A DNA stretch of 64,000 bases from Vibrio sp. 10N. GTDB taxonomy: Bacteria; Pseudomonadota; Gammaproteobacteria; Enterobacterales; Vibrionaceae. Numbering within the stretch: position 1 is the first letter of the stretch; the number at the start of each line of letters is the position of its first letter. Position numbers and translations under genes: made by a program. Positions 47,201-53,015 of the stretch are shown piece after piece. The notes beneath the pieces were generated by a model. The model saw only the letters and a program-made list of their open reading frames with translations. It searched no databases and was not told the origin of the DNA. Location: assembly GCF_036245475.1 (NCBI RefSeq), contig NZ_BTPM01000002.1, positions 1,674,001 to 1,738,000 of the forward strand. The letters are read 5' to 3'.

Positions 47201-47400
47201 GAACCGAGTTTGAGAGTCTCTATCAAGGACAGAAAATTGAGTCAACAGAAGATGGGGTTGACCCTTATCTCGCCTTTGCTTTCAAAGGCAAATTGTCGCC
47301 ATCCGTCATGTTGGGCGCAAAAATATCGCGCTATTTTATCAGGCTCAATGATGTGATGACCTACAGTGCGACATTAGAATATCACTTTGGAGACAACTAG
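35209..47400 (+). CDS. giant 4,063-residue repeat adhesin with C-terminal outer-membrane barrel
   Basis: A secreted giant protein. Order: signal peptide (1-22, ending WSA); N-terminal beta domain (to about 205); bacterial Ig-like and Calx-beta modules (about 215-880); VCBS/cadherin-like modules (about 880-1520); 18 tandem 91-residue cadherin-like units (1525-3162), each with TTDEDNNQTLSF and DVDGDTVTA; more Ig/Calx-beta modules; calcium-binding thrombospondin-3 type repeats (about 3541-3570, DSDGDGIPDFQD); a last cadherin-like unit (about 3750-3838); a GlyGly-CTERM-like stretch (SSSGGSLGGWLVMILAVFG, from 3842); a second hydrophobic, signal-like segment ending NVNA (3884); and an outer-membrane beta-barrel (3885-4063). 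It lacks an RTX export tail. Likely a calcium-stiffened surface adhesin anchored by its barrel. Last gene of the locus. Confidence 0.88.
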   Translation: MARLQTALILAFMLVMQVAWSAPADIDFTDQGDIGRLPAFSFNAGGVDYTIDYGWASEGMPYAGADVYVDSDGLAPIDPNTTGLGNWGWVKTQGFKVSGSTFFQLDELVLSRVMRDEEGVTPDNSFIVTGYENGVATALTNLSFSISEDYSSQNESFSINVNDLGDSSAWSSIDSFIVSWNVESDGEGGVFSQAQYRAAIIERLVTSPAAVELDQTPPVFQNSSPTLNTVTTTGATLSVSLDEKGTAYFVVVANSSSAPSAGQVKTGKDASGADAIASGSFAIGDSLSNSSVISVLSDGTDYDVYVVAEDDESTPNVQVSASKLDLTTTDSSPNVSEITVSGSPAANATSIDYLVTFGDEVSNIATTDFTAKLDGAANAGVSVASVSASSGTSVTVTVSVSGVSGAVRLDLDADNTIVDESNTNPAAFTSGATHTTDTIVPTVTSIVRKSPIAEYTNSDSLVWTVTFSESLSSIDGSDFAVTGATGVTISPSASSGSSVDVTVSGGGLASANSVVSLAISSSNNNLTDAGGNGLSSVTPTGSVETYTVDNTAPTFSSVDDNSGDNSYKAGETITITAGLGESGLTVNANISVLDSDFGSSVAMSNIGSNTYSVTTSALDLNGNMLEGTSIAVTITATDAAGNQATDSSLTLLLDKTAPTFSGSSSAPADNSAGVTASDDFVLEFSEAVRLKDGGTLSLMDVTNSATYETYSEDNATSGSGNLGGELTLSSAQATLNPASSLLAGTQYAIQIGSSTLEDLAGNSFAGISDNTTYNFTTRPELTLTVGESSVKENGGQVTFTLSLVDGKGNPFVATEAITVALGKAGTGIETDDYLLNGLSGSNLTIGGGASSASFTLTAQPDAIDDNNESVELTISSVSSGSAVIGSSKTASVVISQNSPAVVNGLDSSPVFSEGGSAVVIDSNVTVSDVELDALNSGQGNYSGASLTISRSGGADNNDVFGNSGLLSNLIESGDLTYNNVVVGTVTTNSAGTLTLTFNSNATTAVVNSVLQAITYQNSSDDPSGSVELSFVFNDGVENSSSIQVTASITGVNDIPTLAATGSSPTFVEGSSAVTLFSSAAVSTVEASQTLAGLVITVTNVADAANETLNIDGSSIILTTGQSGSTSSFNYSVSVASTTATITLTGGTLTETQMQSVIDAISYSNGSDDPTTASNRVVTITSISETGSVNTVANTTISSTISVTGVDDEPIVSANGLSPTYTEGAATSYVYSSASVNTVESSQTITGATFTISGVQDGSEEALVVDATEITLVQGTSGTTPTNLIDYSVSVSGNVATVVLSNVTGTAQLAQQLLNYIGYIHKGQDPTEGNRVVTLTEVTDSGSNSGDNDNLNDTLAIASTVSVSAVDDAPTLSASALNQTFTENGSAVSVFSSAAIDTVEASQLIESITWQVTGVANSGSEYLVIDGSEVSLADRVSGTTSTNSFVYQVSLVSSGVFAVSVSKQDTTSNYQTLIDGITYRNTAENIVTGTRTISITELVDSGGSDGDNLNSNSSLSLTSTLPIVGVNDDPSITIGNQLSTDEDNNQTLSFNFSDVDGDTVTATEKAAPSHGEIAISGTDIVYTPTANYNGSDSFTITLTDGNGYTVDKTINVTVSSVNDDPSITIASTLTTDEDNNQTLSFNFSDVDGDTVTATEKSAPSHGEIAISGTDIVYTPTANYNGSDSFTITLTDGNGYTVDKTINVTVSSVNDEPSITIASTLTTDEDNNQTLSFNFSDVDGDTVTATEKSAPSHGEIAINGTDIVYTPTANYNGSDSFTITLTDGNGYTVDKTINVTVSSVNDEPSITIASTLTTDEDNNQTLSFNFSDVDGDTVTATEKSAPSHGEIAISGTDIVYTPTANYNGSDSFTITLTDGNGYTVDKTINVTVSSVNDEPSITIASTLTTDEDNNQTLSFNFSDVDGDTVTATEKSAPSHGEIAINGTDIVYTPTANYNGSDSFTITLTDGNGYTVDKTINVTVSSVNDEPSITIASTLTTDEDNNQTLSFNFSDVDGDTVTATEKSAPSHGEIAISGTDIVYTPTANYNGSDSFTITLTDGNGYTVDKTINVTVSSVNDEPSITIASTLTTDEDNNQTLSFNFSDVDGDTVTATEKSAPSHGEIAISGTDIVYTPTANYNGSDSFTITLTDGNGYTVDKTINVTVSSVNDEPSITIASTLTTDEDNNQTLSFNFSDVDGDTVTATEKSAPSHGEIAINGTDIVYTPTANYNGSDSFTITLTDGSGYTVDKTINVTVSSVNDEPSITIASTLTTDEDNNQTLSFNFSDVDGDTVTATEKSAPSHGEIAISGTDIVYTPTANYNGSDSFTITLTDGNGYSVDKTINVTVSSVNDEPSITIASTLNTDEDNNQTLSFNFSDVDGDTVTATEKSAPSHGEIAISGTDIVYTPTANYNGSDSFTITLTDGSGYTVDKTINVTVSSVNDEPSITIASTLTTDEDNNQTLSFNFSDVDGDTVTATEKSAPSHGEIAVSGTDIVYTPTANYNGSDSFTITLTDGSGYTVDKTINVTVSSVNDEPSITIASTLTTDEDNNQTLSFNFSDVDGDTVTATEKSAPSHGEIAISGTDIVYTPTANYNGSDSFTITLTDGSGYTVDKTINVTVSSVNDEPSITIASTLTTDEDNNQTLSFNFSDVDGDTVTATEKSAPSHGEIAVSGTDIVYTPTANYNGSDSFTITLTDGSGYTVDKTINVTVSSVNDEPSITIASTLTTDEDNNQTLSFNFSDVDGDTVTATEKSAPSHGEIAISGTDIVYTPTANYNGSDSFTITLTDGSGYTVDKTINVTVSSVNDEPSITIASTLTTDEDNNQTLSFNFSDVDGDTVTATEKSAPSHGEIAISGTDIVYTPTANYNGSDSFTITLTDGNGYTVDKTINVTVSSVNDEPSITIASTLTTDEDNNQTLSFNFSDVDGDTVTATEKSAPSHGEIAINGTDIVYTPTANYNGSDSFTITLTDGNGYTVDKTINVTVSSVNDEPSITIASTLTTDEDNNQTLSFNFSDVDGDTVTATEKSAPSHGEIAISGTDIVYTPTANYNGSDSFTITLTDGNGYTVDKTINVTVSSVNDEPSITIASTLTTDEDNNQTLSFNFSDVDGDTVTATEKSAPSHGQIVINGTDIVYTPTGNYNGSDSFTITLTDDSGYTVDRTINVQVISVNDAPVVAGETLTFSATPEGIYNFAPLANDVDPDDDTLTLAWANADTGTLTVNGDNIELQTTDVGVVTIKYGVIDGNGAEVIGEAVLEIVANEGPTVTPPDDVEINATALFTKVDLGVATALDSSGLPLPVVIENSDGFFTPGVHKVSWAATDQSGNTGKSLQTITVNPLISIEKNGKTVEGTEHQVAVYLNGEPSGYPVVIPYTVGGTMDTQDHDLVSGEVVITSGLEGVIDFEIFNDDVADSEETLLITLADSVNLGSKYQYILTVYEVNVAPDVTLQVIQNNEPRTVISPQQGTVTITAVVDDVNPGDSHQYRWINDNSALANISQAESVFEFDPSALVDGVYELAIEVTDSGNETVNTSVFLEVVAELATLGEEDTDGDLIPDNQEGYSDSDGDGIPDFQDAITECNVIQSYASESSSYLVEGEPGVCLRKGVTVANAMTGGALLLEQELPLDDDATNVGGLFDYVAIGLPIPGQSYSLVLPQSRPIPRNAVYRKYSETSGWITLTNDGTDPDNYVSSAPGFEGYCPPPGDASWQQGQLIEGHWCVQLTIKDGGVYDDDGEANGRIVDPGGVATTSSNTLPQAESDEVNVVKGGTVTINVLANDSDGDGDALQVTSASSQLGTVSIENNQLVYQAPTDFFGVDTLSYGISDGNGGTAFSNVSVNVNLASNDVVRNSSSGGSLGGWLVMILAVFGTIRAGQVRASTALLALLTAFNVNADWFLKADIGQARADDRNYDNNAQVLSVEDRDTAWLLGVGYRYNQDWAVSVNYINLGKGSAELAADVGQSPEDYHRTVAKVTPALGHGIGLDVDYTLWENDKVSLNGIAGALAWRTEFESLYQGQKIESTEDGVDPYLAFAFKGKLSPSVMLGAKISRYFIRLNDVMTYSATLEYHFGDN
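39781..44694 (+). repeat. 18 tandem copies of a 273-bp unit in the giant gene
   Basis: The unit encodes 91 residues and repeats 18 times with no length change (4,914 bp = 18 x 273). Unit starts fall at 39781, 40054, 40327 and so on to 44422. Inner copies are nearly identical at DNA level; the first and last diverge more, as expected for an array that grows and shrinks by recombination in its middle. Perfect frame-keeping means copy-number change would alter protein length only. Confidence 0.95.
42352..43559 (+). repeat. recent two-unit (546-bp) duplication inside the array
   Basis: Positions 42352-43013 and 42898-43559 are identical over 662 bp at an offset of 546 bp (two units), including silent positions that differ between other units. 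This marks the youngest expansion event. Confidence 0.85.
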
Positions 47401-47417
47401 CGAGTCGCTCAAAATAA

Positions 47418-47448
47418 AGCCGCACCAGATAATGACCTTGGTGCGGCT
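47418..47448. terminator. hairpin between the giant gene and dps
   Basis: Perfect 10-bp stem AGCCGCACCA/TGGTGCGGCT with an 11-nt loop between convergent genes, 17 bp after the giant gene's stop. No clear T run. Confidence 0.65.
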
Positions 47449-47471
47449 ATCGACTAACCTTCTGAAGGAAA

Positions 47472-47945
47472 TTAGTTCAAATAGGCATTAAGCATCCATA
47501 GCAATTTCTCTTGCTCGCGAATGTAATCACCCATTAGTGCCGCTGTACCTTCATCGTTCGTTTGAGCTGCCTGCTCTAGGATTTGACGTTGACGATTGAT
47601 CAGTACAGAGAAGCCATTTACCAGCCCTGTCACACACTCTTTACCACGATAAGCGTTTTGATGTTCTTCGATCTTGCTTTGTTCGAGGTAGCGGCTGAAT
47701 GAGTGGTCTGGGGCATGACCGATAGTCAAAATACGCTCTGCTAGCTCGTCGATTTTGGTTTGTAGATCGGTGTAGATTTCTTCAAATTTGACATGAAGCT
47801 CGAAAAACTGCTCGCCTTTGATATTCCAATGGTACCCACGCGTGTTCATGTAAAGCACTTGGTAGTTGGCAAGAAGTTGATTAAGTTCAACAGCGATAGC
47901 TTGAGAGGCGTCTTTGTCTAGGCCGATAAGATTTGTGGTTGTCAT
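47472..47945 (-). CDS. dps: Dps-family DNA-protecting ferritin-like protein
   Basis: A 157-residue mini-ferritin that oxidises and stores iron as a dodecamer and shields DNA from peroxide. The ferroxidase ligands at the subunit interface are present in NTRGYHWNIKGEQFFELHVK (His and others) and FEEIYTDLQTKIDELAERI (Asp/Glu). Start ATG 47945 is supported by AGAGGA 7 nt upstream; the frame is open to 48047 without a ribosome site. The length is normal. Monocistronic, in a stress-type setting next to a nitroreductase gene. Confidence 0.93.
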   Translation of the reverse strand: MTTTNLIGLDKDASQAIAVELNQLLANYQVLYMNTRGYHWNIKGEQFFELHVKFEEIYTDLQTKIDELAERILTIGHAPDHSFSRYLEQSKIEEHQNAYRGKECVTGLVNGFSVLINRQRQILEQAAQTNDEGTAALMGDYIREQEKLLWMLNAYLN

Positions 47946-48123
47946 AATACTGTCCTCTGGAAGAGTGGAATCTTGTTTTGTTGAGGTCAGTATATGGCGG
48001 CTGGTAATAAAGGAACAATCGATTGTATGGATAGTATTAATAGGCATTTGCTATTAGTGTAGTGACGTCTATCTCGTCAAATTTGAAACTTTCTCACTTC
48101 AAGCGACTTGTTATCGAATAAAT

Positions 48124-48151
48124 GCCGTCATTCCTTCACTGGAATGACGGC
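48124..48151. terminator. hairpin terminator after the nitroreductase gene
   Basis: Perfect 11-bp stem GCCGTCATTCC/GGAATGACGGC, 6-nt loop. It lies 49 bp past the stop of the minus-strand nitroreductase gene; the plus strand has no T run. Confidence 0.6.
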
Positions 48152-48200
48152 TTCTGTCATGCAGAAATAGCGGTGATATCTCGCCGCATCAATCAATTAT

Positions 48201-48926
48201 TTAATGAGAAATAATCACTTCTTCATTCGGCACTCGATGACGTCCGCCATAGATACCTTCTTCAGTGCGTACGCCACAACTGATGATCATAGTGATTTCA
48301 TCACTATCGGCCAGACCTAACAGTGCTTTAGCGCGAGCCGAGTCAAAGCCTTCCATAGGGCAAGTGTCGTAGCCTTGCTCACGCATCGATAGCATAAAGG
48401 TCATGGAAGCTAATGAGGCGCTCTTGTGCAGACAGACGCGCACGTCTTGCTTGCTCACTTCTCTTACCATTGGCTTGTTACGACCCAACCAGAAACTGTA
48501 AAGCTTTCTCATTAGGCCACGAAGACCCCATGCGTCATTGTTGTACACCATAGGGATGAGCTTATCGTAGTACTTAAATGCTCGCTTTGCGGTGTCGTCT
48601 TCTCGACCATTGAAATTGGCACGGACGATGTCAGCGTTCATCGCTGCACGTTGCTTCCACTTATCCGGTGTTACTGTGACAACAACCAGTTCATTAGCCG
48701 TTTTGGCGGCATTTTGGCCCATACAAATTTCAGCGAGTTTCTGGCGTTTGCTATCGCTGATCACTCGGTGAAACGCCCACATCTGCATGTTGCTGCTATT
48801 AGGGCTGAGTGTCGCGTTTTCGAGGGCGCGTTGTACGGCGTTATGGTCAAACGCCGCATCAGCGTCGTATTTTCGCACTGAGCGGCGTGAATGAAGGAGT
48901 TGTTCCAGCTCGGAGATGTTGTTCAT
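48201..48926 (-). CDS. nitroreductase-family flavoprotein
   Basis: A 241-residue FMN-dependent oxidoreductase. The family start is clear: LHSRRSVRKYDADAAF and LENATLSPNSSNMQMWAFHR (FMN-binding Arg and Ser/Asn). The C-terminal MREQGYDTCPMEGFDSARAK is also typical. The segment RNKPMVREVSKQDVRVCLHK in the middle is less usual, a small insert. AGGTAGTACC precedes ATG 48926. Likely reduces quinones or nitro compounds with NAD(P)H; the substrate cannot be told. Adjacent to, but separately promoted from, the acyltransferase gene upstream (53 bp). Confidence 0.88.
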   Translation of the reverse strand: MNNISELEQLLHSRRSVRKYDADAAFDHNAVQRALENATLSPNSSNMQMWAFHRVISDSKRQKLAEICMGQNAAKTANELVVVTVTPDKWKQRAAMNADIVRANFNGREDDTAKRAFKYYDKLIPMVYNNDAWGLRGLMRKLYSFWLGRNKPMVREVSKQDVRVCLHKSASLASMTFMLSMREQGYDTCPMEGFDSARAKALLGLADSDEITMIISCGVRTEEGIYGGRHRVPNEEVIISH

Positions 48927-48979
48927 GGTACTACCTGGTACATTTGAGGTGCATGTGATCGGCACCTTTCTAACAGGTA

Positions 48980-50059
48980 TTACGCTTCACGACAAGTCGC
49001 TTGTTTTGTTCCTAGTTTGATACGACGAAGTTTGGCAAACGACAGTGGCGTTTTTTCTATGATAAACATCAAAACGATAGAGCCAACAATGGTACCAAAG
49101 AAGATGATCGCATCTGCTGTAATGGTCTCAACGCCAAGGATGGCGACGATGTTGTTCATATAAATCGTCACCAGTAAATGTACGACGTAGATAGGTAGTA
49201 CCCACTTACCGAGTAAAAGCCAAATAGGATGCTTTCCTAAGTTAGGTTTGGCGAGCAAGAAAAACAGAAGTCCCGCCGCCCACAGTGAGGTGCCTAATAA
49301 GAAGTCATTGAGGTGAAATACTTGTCCTTGTCCATGTAAGTAGTAGGCTTCAGCAAAGTGTAGAGCCATTCCCACGGCAGCAAGGAGCAGAGCCTTTCCT
49401 GCGCTCATTGTCCATTGATGACGACGAGCTTCAAAGCCAATAGCCACCATGAGGAAGCTAAAGAAAGGGCCGTTGCGAGTAAAAATTGGTGTTTCGACGC
49501 CGGTGAGTACGTTGTAGCTACCTGCAGCCAAGCCGTAGATATAGAAGATTGCAGCAAACGGAATGAGCAGCGAGCGGCATTTGTTATCAACAAACCAGGC
49601 GATCATGAATACTGCGATAACCAGTGATGGAATAAACCATAGATGGACTAAACCACCTTCAAAGAGTGAATTGAGAGGCGACTGCATCAGATAACCCCAA
49701 TACCCTTGACGTTCAGCTAAGTATCCGTGTTCTGCAACGACGCCAAGGTTAAAAGGCAGTGCAAGGCAGATTAGGCTCCAAATCAACCAAATCACCATCA
49801 AGGGAATGCTGTAGTTTTTCGCAGTGTTATAGGGACAAGCATTGAGCTTGGGATAAATAAGATAGCCAGCGATGACAAAAAATAGAGGTACGGCAAATCG
49901 AGCGGCTTGGTTGGTGATAAAGTTGAGCCAGGGTTCTTCACCGATATAGCCATAATCCATAAATAGTTGGCCGTGAATCGAAATAACGGCCAATAAAGCG
50001 ATCACTCTGGCGAGTTCAAAACTGGTGATTTTTTCTGATTTTTTAGTAACTTGATGCAT
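48980..50059 (-). CDS. acyltransferase family 3 (OafA/YrhL-like) membrane protein
   Basis: A 359-residue inner-membrane protein with about ten predicted helices. The family signs are FELARVIALLAVISIHGQLF near the N-terminus with the catalytic His in helix 1, then RFAVPLFFVIAGYLIYP, and LVHLWFIPSLVIAVF. Such proteins O-acetylate polysaccharides or other surface glycans using acetyl groups passed through the membrane. There is no C-terminal SGNH domain. Lone gene; no glycan cluster beside it, so the target glycan is unknown. The start ATG 50059 lacks a strong ribosome site. Confidence 0.85.
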   Translation of the reverse strand: MHQVTKKSEKITSFELARVIALLAVISIHGQLFMDYGYIGEEPWLNFITNQAARFAVPLFFVIAGYLIYPKLNACPYNTAKNYSIPLMVIWLIWSLICLALPFNLGVVAEHGYLAERQGYWGYLMQSPLNSLFEGGLVHLWFIPSLVIAVFMIAWFVDNKCRSLLIPFAAIFYIYGLAAGSYNVLTGVETPIFTRNGPFFSFLMVAIGFEARRHQWTMSAGKALLLAAVGMALHFAEAYYLHGQGQVFHLNDFLLGTSLWAAGLLFFLLAKPNLGKHPIWLLLGKWVLPIYVVHLLVTIYMNNIVAILGVETITADAIIFFGTIVGSIVLMFIIEKTPLSFAKLRRIKLGTKQATCREA

Positions 50060-50267
50060 AGTATGAAGAGGTATGTTCTCACTAGAAACGAAACCTCGTC
50101 ACACTAGCATTTATTGGTGTCAGTGACGTGTTTGGCATCAATTATTTGCTGGTTGACTGCAAGTATTTTGCAACAATTTGTGGTTGGTCGTAATTTTTGA
50201 ACCACCATCGGCTAAACAGGTTTTGCCACGTTTAACTTTTCTGACATACCTGACAGTATCGCTGTTA

Positions 50268-50927
50268 CTAAGTGGTGTGCCATCGCTTCCCATAAGCGTT
50301 GGAGTAATCAGGTGTCTCAATACACTCAGCGAGATCGTCGCAAGGCTCTAATGGTCCTACGATAGTACGGTAGGGAAGTACACCTGCCCAAACCGGGATA
50401 TCGAGATCCGCTTGGTCGTCATTGACGCCATGACGGCCAATTTTTACCGATGCTTCATTGAGTTCAATCGACAGTAATTCCGTTGCCGTCAGCTCCTTCT
50501 GGCTACTGAGTCGCACTTGTTCCGTTCTACCGGGTGCAATCTGTTCAATGAAGTGGTTCAAAAGCTGATCTTTTTGTTGGTTGTTGTCGACAGTGACAAA
50601 CTCCCCAAACACAACAGCACTCCGATAGTGAGCACTGTGATGGAATGCCGAGCGAGCGAGCACCCAACCGTCGAATAGTGTGAAGGTTAGGCAGGTTTTC
50701 TGCCCAGATTTTAATGCCCGTAGTAGACGACTGTTTTTTGCGCCGTGTATATAAACATGATTGTCTACTCGCCATGCCAACATCGGAATAATGATGGGTC
50801 CGTTGTCGTCGTTGATAGCGATGTGAGCGAGCAGTGATTCATCAATAATATCGTAGAGTGCTTGAGTCTCTGATACCGCTTTGTGGGCGCCTTTTTTGAT
50901 CTGTGTTCGTTGAGTTTTTGATAGCAT
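50268..50927 (-). CDS. pyridoxamine 5'-phosphate oxidase-like flavin-binding protein
   Basis: A 219-residue split-barrel flavoprotein of the PNPOx-like type (COG3467 group). Features are ALYDIIDESLLAHIAIND at the start, then IPMLAWRVDNHVYIHGAKNS (FMN phosphate contacts) and CLTFTLFDGWVLARSAFHHS with SAVVFGEF. It has the usual length, but its function beyond flavin binding is unknown. GGAGACC lies 5-6 nt before the ATG. It is divergent from a MocR/PdxR-like regulator that shares the 91-bp intergenic region, which suggests that the regulator controls it. Confidence 0.85.
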   Translation of the reverse strand: MLSKTQRTQIKKGAHKAVSETQALYDIIDESLLAHIAINDDNGPIIIPMLAWRVDNHVYIHGAKNSRLLRALKSGQKTCLTFTLFDGWVLARSAFHHSAHYRSAVVFGEFVTVDNNQQKDQLLNHFIEQIAPGRTEQVRLSSQKELTATELLSIELNEASVKIGRHGVNDDQADLDIPVWAGVLPYRTIVGPLEPCDDLAECIETPDYSNAYGKRWHTT

Positions 50928-50987
50928 GAAATGGTCTCCTTCTCATTCCTTTACAGCCAGATTAAGAAAGTTTTGGTACTCTGTTTA

Positions 50988-51017
50988 GATCCAAAATATT
51001 CTTAATGGTGGATCCAA
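50988..51017. promoter_or_regulatory. candidate MocR operator (direct repeat)
   Basis: Two direct copies of GATCCAA (50988-50994, 51011-51017), 23 bp apart, sit between the divergent PNPOx-like and MocR genes; the second overlaps the region just before the MocR start. MocR proteins bind direct repeats in such divergent regions. Confidence 0.4.
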
Positions 51018-51018
51018 T

Positions 51019-52464
51019 TTGAGCGCAATTGATTCGAGCGACCTTTCTATTGACCTTAATTCGTTTGAGTTGAGTGGAATGACGTTACAGCAAAGTCTGT
51101 TTGAACAGATCCGCACGCGAATACTGAAAGGATTTTGGGTCTCCGATGCCAAGCTACCCTCTACACGTATGCTAGCGACGCAACTCAAGATAAGTCGCAA
51201 TACGGTGATTCAAACCTATGAACAGCTCGTTGCTGAAGGCTATTTGAACTCGAAACCAAACAGCGGTTTCTATGTCGCTCTGACACTTCCCGAGCAATAC
51301 ATGGCAACGGAGAGAGTGACAACATCGACAGAGTTTGGAAGTGACAATACGCCAAACAATGGGCTGTTTGCTCCGGGTGTCGCTGAGCTTGCTGCATTCC
51401 CAATGAGCACTTGGAATCGATTGTTGCAGCGCCACAGTAGCCGCAGTGCATTGCTTGGCAACCAAGATTTGCAGGGCCTAGTCGATCTCAGAGAAGCGCT
51501 TCATCGCTACTTAACTGGGAGTCGAAGTGTGGTATGTCAACCAGATCAAATCATCATTACCGCAGGTGCCCAGCAGTCCATTGCAATTGCCCTACTTGCC
51601 ACTCAGAAGTTAAAACCTCATCAGCGTTTCCTAGTGGAGTATCCAGGCTATCGTCAGGTGGTGAAAGTACTCGACACCTTTGACATTGACTATGATTTTG
51701 TCGACGTCCATGCCGAATCAGGCATTGATTTGAAGCGTATTCTGGACAGTAAATCGACAGGGATCTATTTGACTCCAAGCAATCAATATCCCATGGGGAG
51801 CTCGATTCAAACTGAGCAGCGTTTGCGGCTAATTGAGTGGGCACAGGCGCACCAATCATGGATTATTGAGGACGATTACGACAGTGAGTTTCAGTTTGAT
51901 AGCCGTCCGTTTCGCAGTATGCAAGGTTTGGCTGCAGAGAGCGGCAATGCAGACAAAATGATTTACATTGGCTCGATGAGTAAGGTGATGTTTAACTCTT
52001 TACGCATCGGCTATATGGTCGTTCCTCAGCATGTGGTCCCGCTTTGTTTGGAAATAAAGGATGCCCTCTCGGGTGATACACCCGCATTGACTCAGGCCGC
52101 ACTTGCCGATTTTATCAATGAGGGCGTATTGTTAAGGCATATTCGTAAGATGCGTCGATTGTACGAGCAGAAATACCGGTTGCTCAAGCAATGTATTGAA
52201 GATGCGTTTGGTGAAGAATGGTTGCTGGTGTCACAAGGCGCAGGTTTGCATGTCACGGTAGAGTGGCAAAGCGATGTCGACGAAGTGGCGCTGTCAGATT
52301 TGGCGCAAGCTAATGGTCTGGTCGTCAGGCCAATGCGATTTTATGAGCCTGTAGCCAAGCAACGCCATTATGGCTCAGTTGTACTAGGTTTTGGAAACGC
52401 CCCGATAGAGGCGATACCGGAGCAGATCAAACGGTTAGCGACGCTGTATTACTCACTGCGCTAA
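51019..52464 (+). CDS. MocR/PdxR-family transcription regulator (GntR HTH + aminotransferase-like)
   Basis: A 481-residue fused regulator. The N-terminal winged helix of GntR type (about 20-90) reads SLFEQIRTRILKGFW, LPSTRMLATQLKISRNTVIQ and LVAEGYLNSKPNSGFYV. The C-terminal fold-type I aminotransferase domain (about 120-475) has the PLP Lys in GSMSKVMFNSLRIGY and YPGYRQVVKVLD. MocR proteins sense PLP or amino-acid aldimines. The TTG start is accepted because GGTGGA lies 6 nt upstream and no ATG fits. Divergent from a PNPOx-like flavoprotein, so vitamin B6 control is plausible but not shown. Confidence 0.9.
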   Translation: MSAIDSSDLSIDLNSFELSGMTLQQSLFEQIRTRILKGFWVSDAKLPSTRMLATQLKISRNTVIQTYEQLVAEGYLNSKPNSGFYVALTLPEQYMATERVTTSTEFGSDNTPNNGLFAPGVAELAAFPMSTWNRLLQRHSSRSALLGNQDLQGLVDLREALHRYLTGSRSVVCQPDQIIITAGAQQSIAIALLATQKLKPHQRFLVEYPGYRQVVKVLDTFDIDYDFVDVHAESGIDLKRILDSKSTGIYLTPSNQYPMGSSIQTEQRLRLIEWAQAHQSWIIEDDYDSEFQFDSRPFRSMQGLAAESGNADKMIYIGSMSKVMFNSLRIGYMVVPQHVVPLCLEIKDALSGDTPALTQAALADFINEGVLLRHIRKMRRLYEQKYRLLKQCIEDAFGEEWLLVSQGAGLHVTVEWQSDVDEVALSDLAQANGLVVRPMRFYEPVAKQRHYGSVVLGFGNAPIEAIPEQIKRLATLYYSLR

Positions 52465-52475
52465 TTTTAATGAGA

Positions 52476-53015
52476 TCACTTAATGAGTTTAAGAAGTGCT
52501 TTGAACTGTTCGCCTCGCGCCACTCTTTGTAATTCAAACAGTGCCATTTCGGTAGAGGTAAGTCGCGCGCCTTCTTGAGCTAAGCGCTGTATTGCTAACT
52601 CTTTATTGGTTGACGTTCTTGAAGAGACCGCATCGGTGACCAGGTGGACCTCATACCCTGCTGTTAAGAGCTCATACGCCGTTTGATGGACACAAATATG
52701 AGCCTCAATACCAACCAATAGCACCTGTTTTCTGTTGTTATTGTCGGTCGCAGTGCGCACGTTTTCCTCACCCCAGGCGCTGAATACGTTTTTTGCGATG
52801 GGCTGTTGATCACTGAGCTCATGGCTGATCTCATCTATCGTTGCGCCCAATTTGTCGGGGAGTTGTTCAACCCAAACAATGGGCAACTCCATAAGCTTTG
52901 CGGCTTTGGTCAGCGTGCTGAGGTTACCAAATAGCGTCTCTTTATCGTGCATCAGTTGTGCAAGCTTGCCTTGTACATCAATGATCATTAACTGAGTGTT
53001 GTTTTGGTTTAGCAT
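52476..53015 (-). CDS. isochorismatase-family cysteine hydrolase
   Basis: A 179-residue alpha/beta hydrolase with the Asp-Lys-Cys triad of the family: Asp13 in MIIDVQGKL, Lys75 in QPIAKNVFSAW, and Cys108 in GIEAHICVHQTA. It resembles the YcaC/hydrolase type of unknown substrate rather than nicotinamidase, since metal ligands are not obvious. The start follows the stop of the LysR gene with no gap, and GGAGAGC lies over that stop, so it is translationally coupled to its probable regulator. Confidence 0.88.
   Translation of the reverse strand: MLNQNNTQLMIIDVQGKLAQLMHDKETLFGNLSTLTKAAKLMELPIVWVEQLPDKLGATIDEISHELSDQQPIAKNVFSAWGEENVRTATDNNNRKQVLLVGIEAHICVHQTAYELLTAGYEVHLVTDAVSSRTSTNKELAIQRLAQEGARLTSTEMALFELQRVARGEQFKALLKLIK

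Noticed and set aside
50138..50320. 60-codon minus-strand frame after the PNPOx-like gene
   Set aside because: It overlaps the 3' end of the PNPOx-like gene, lacks a ribosome site and shows no recognisable features.
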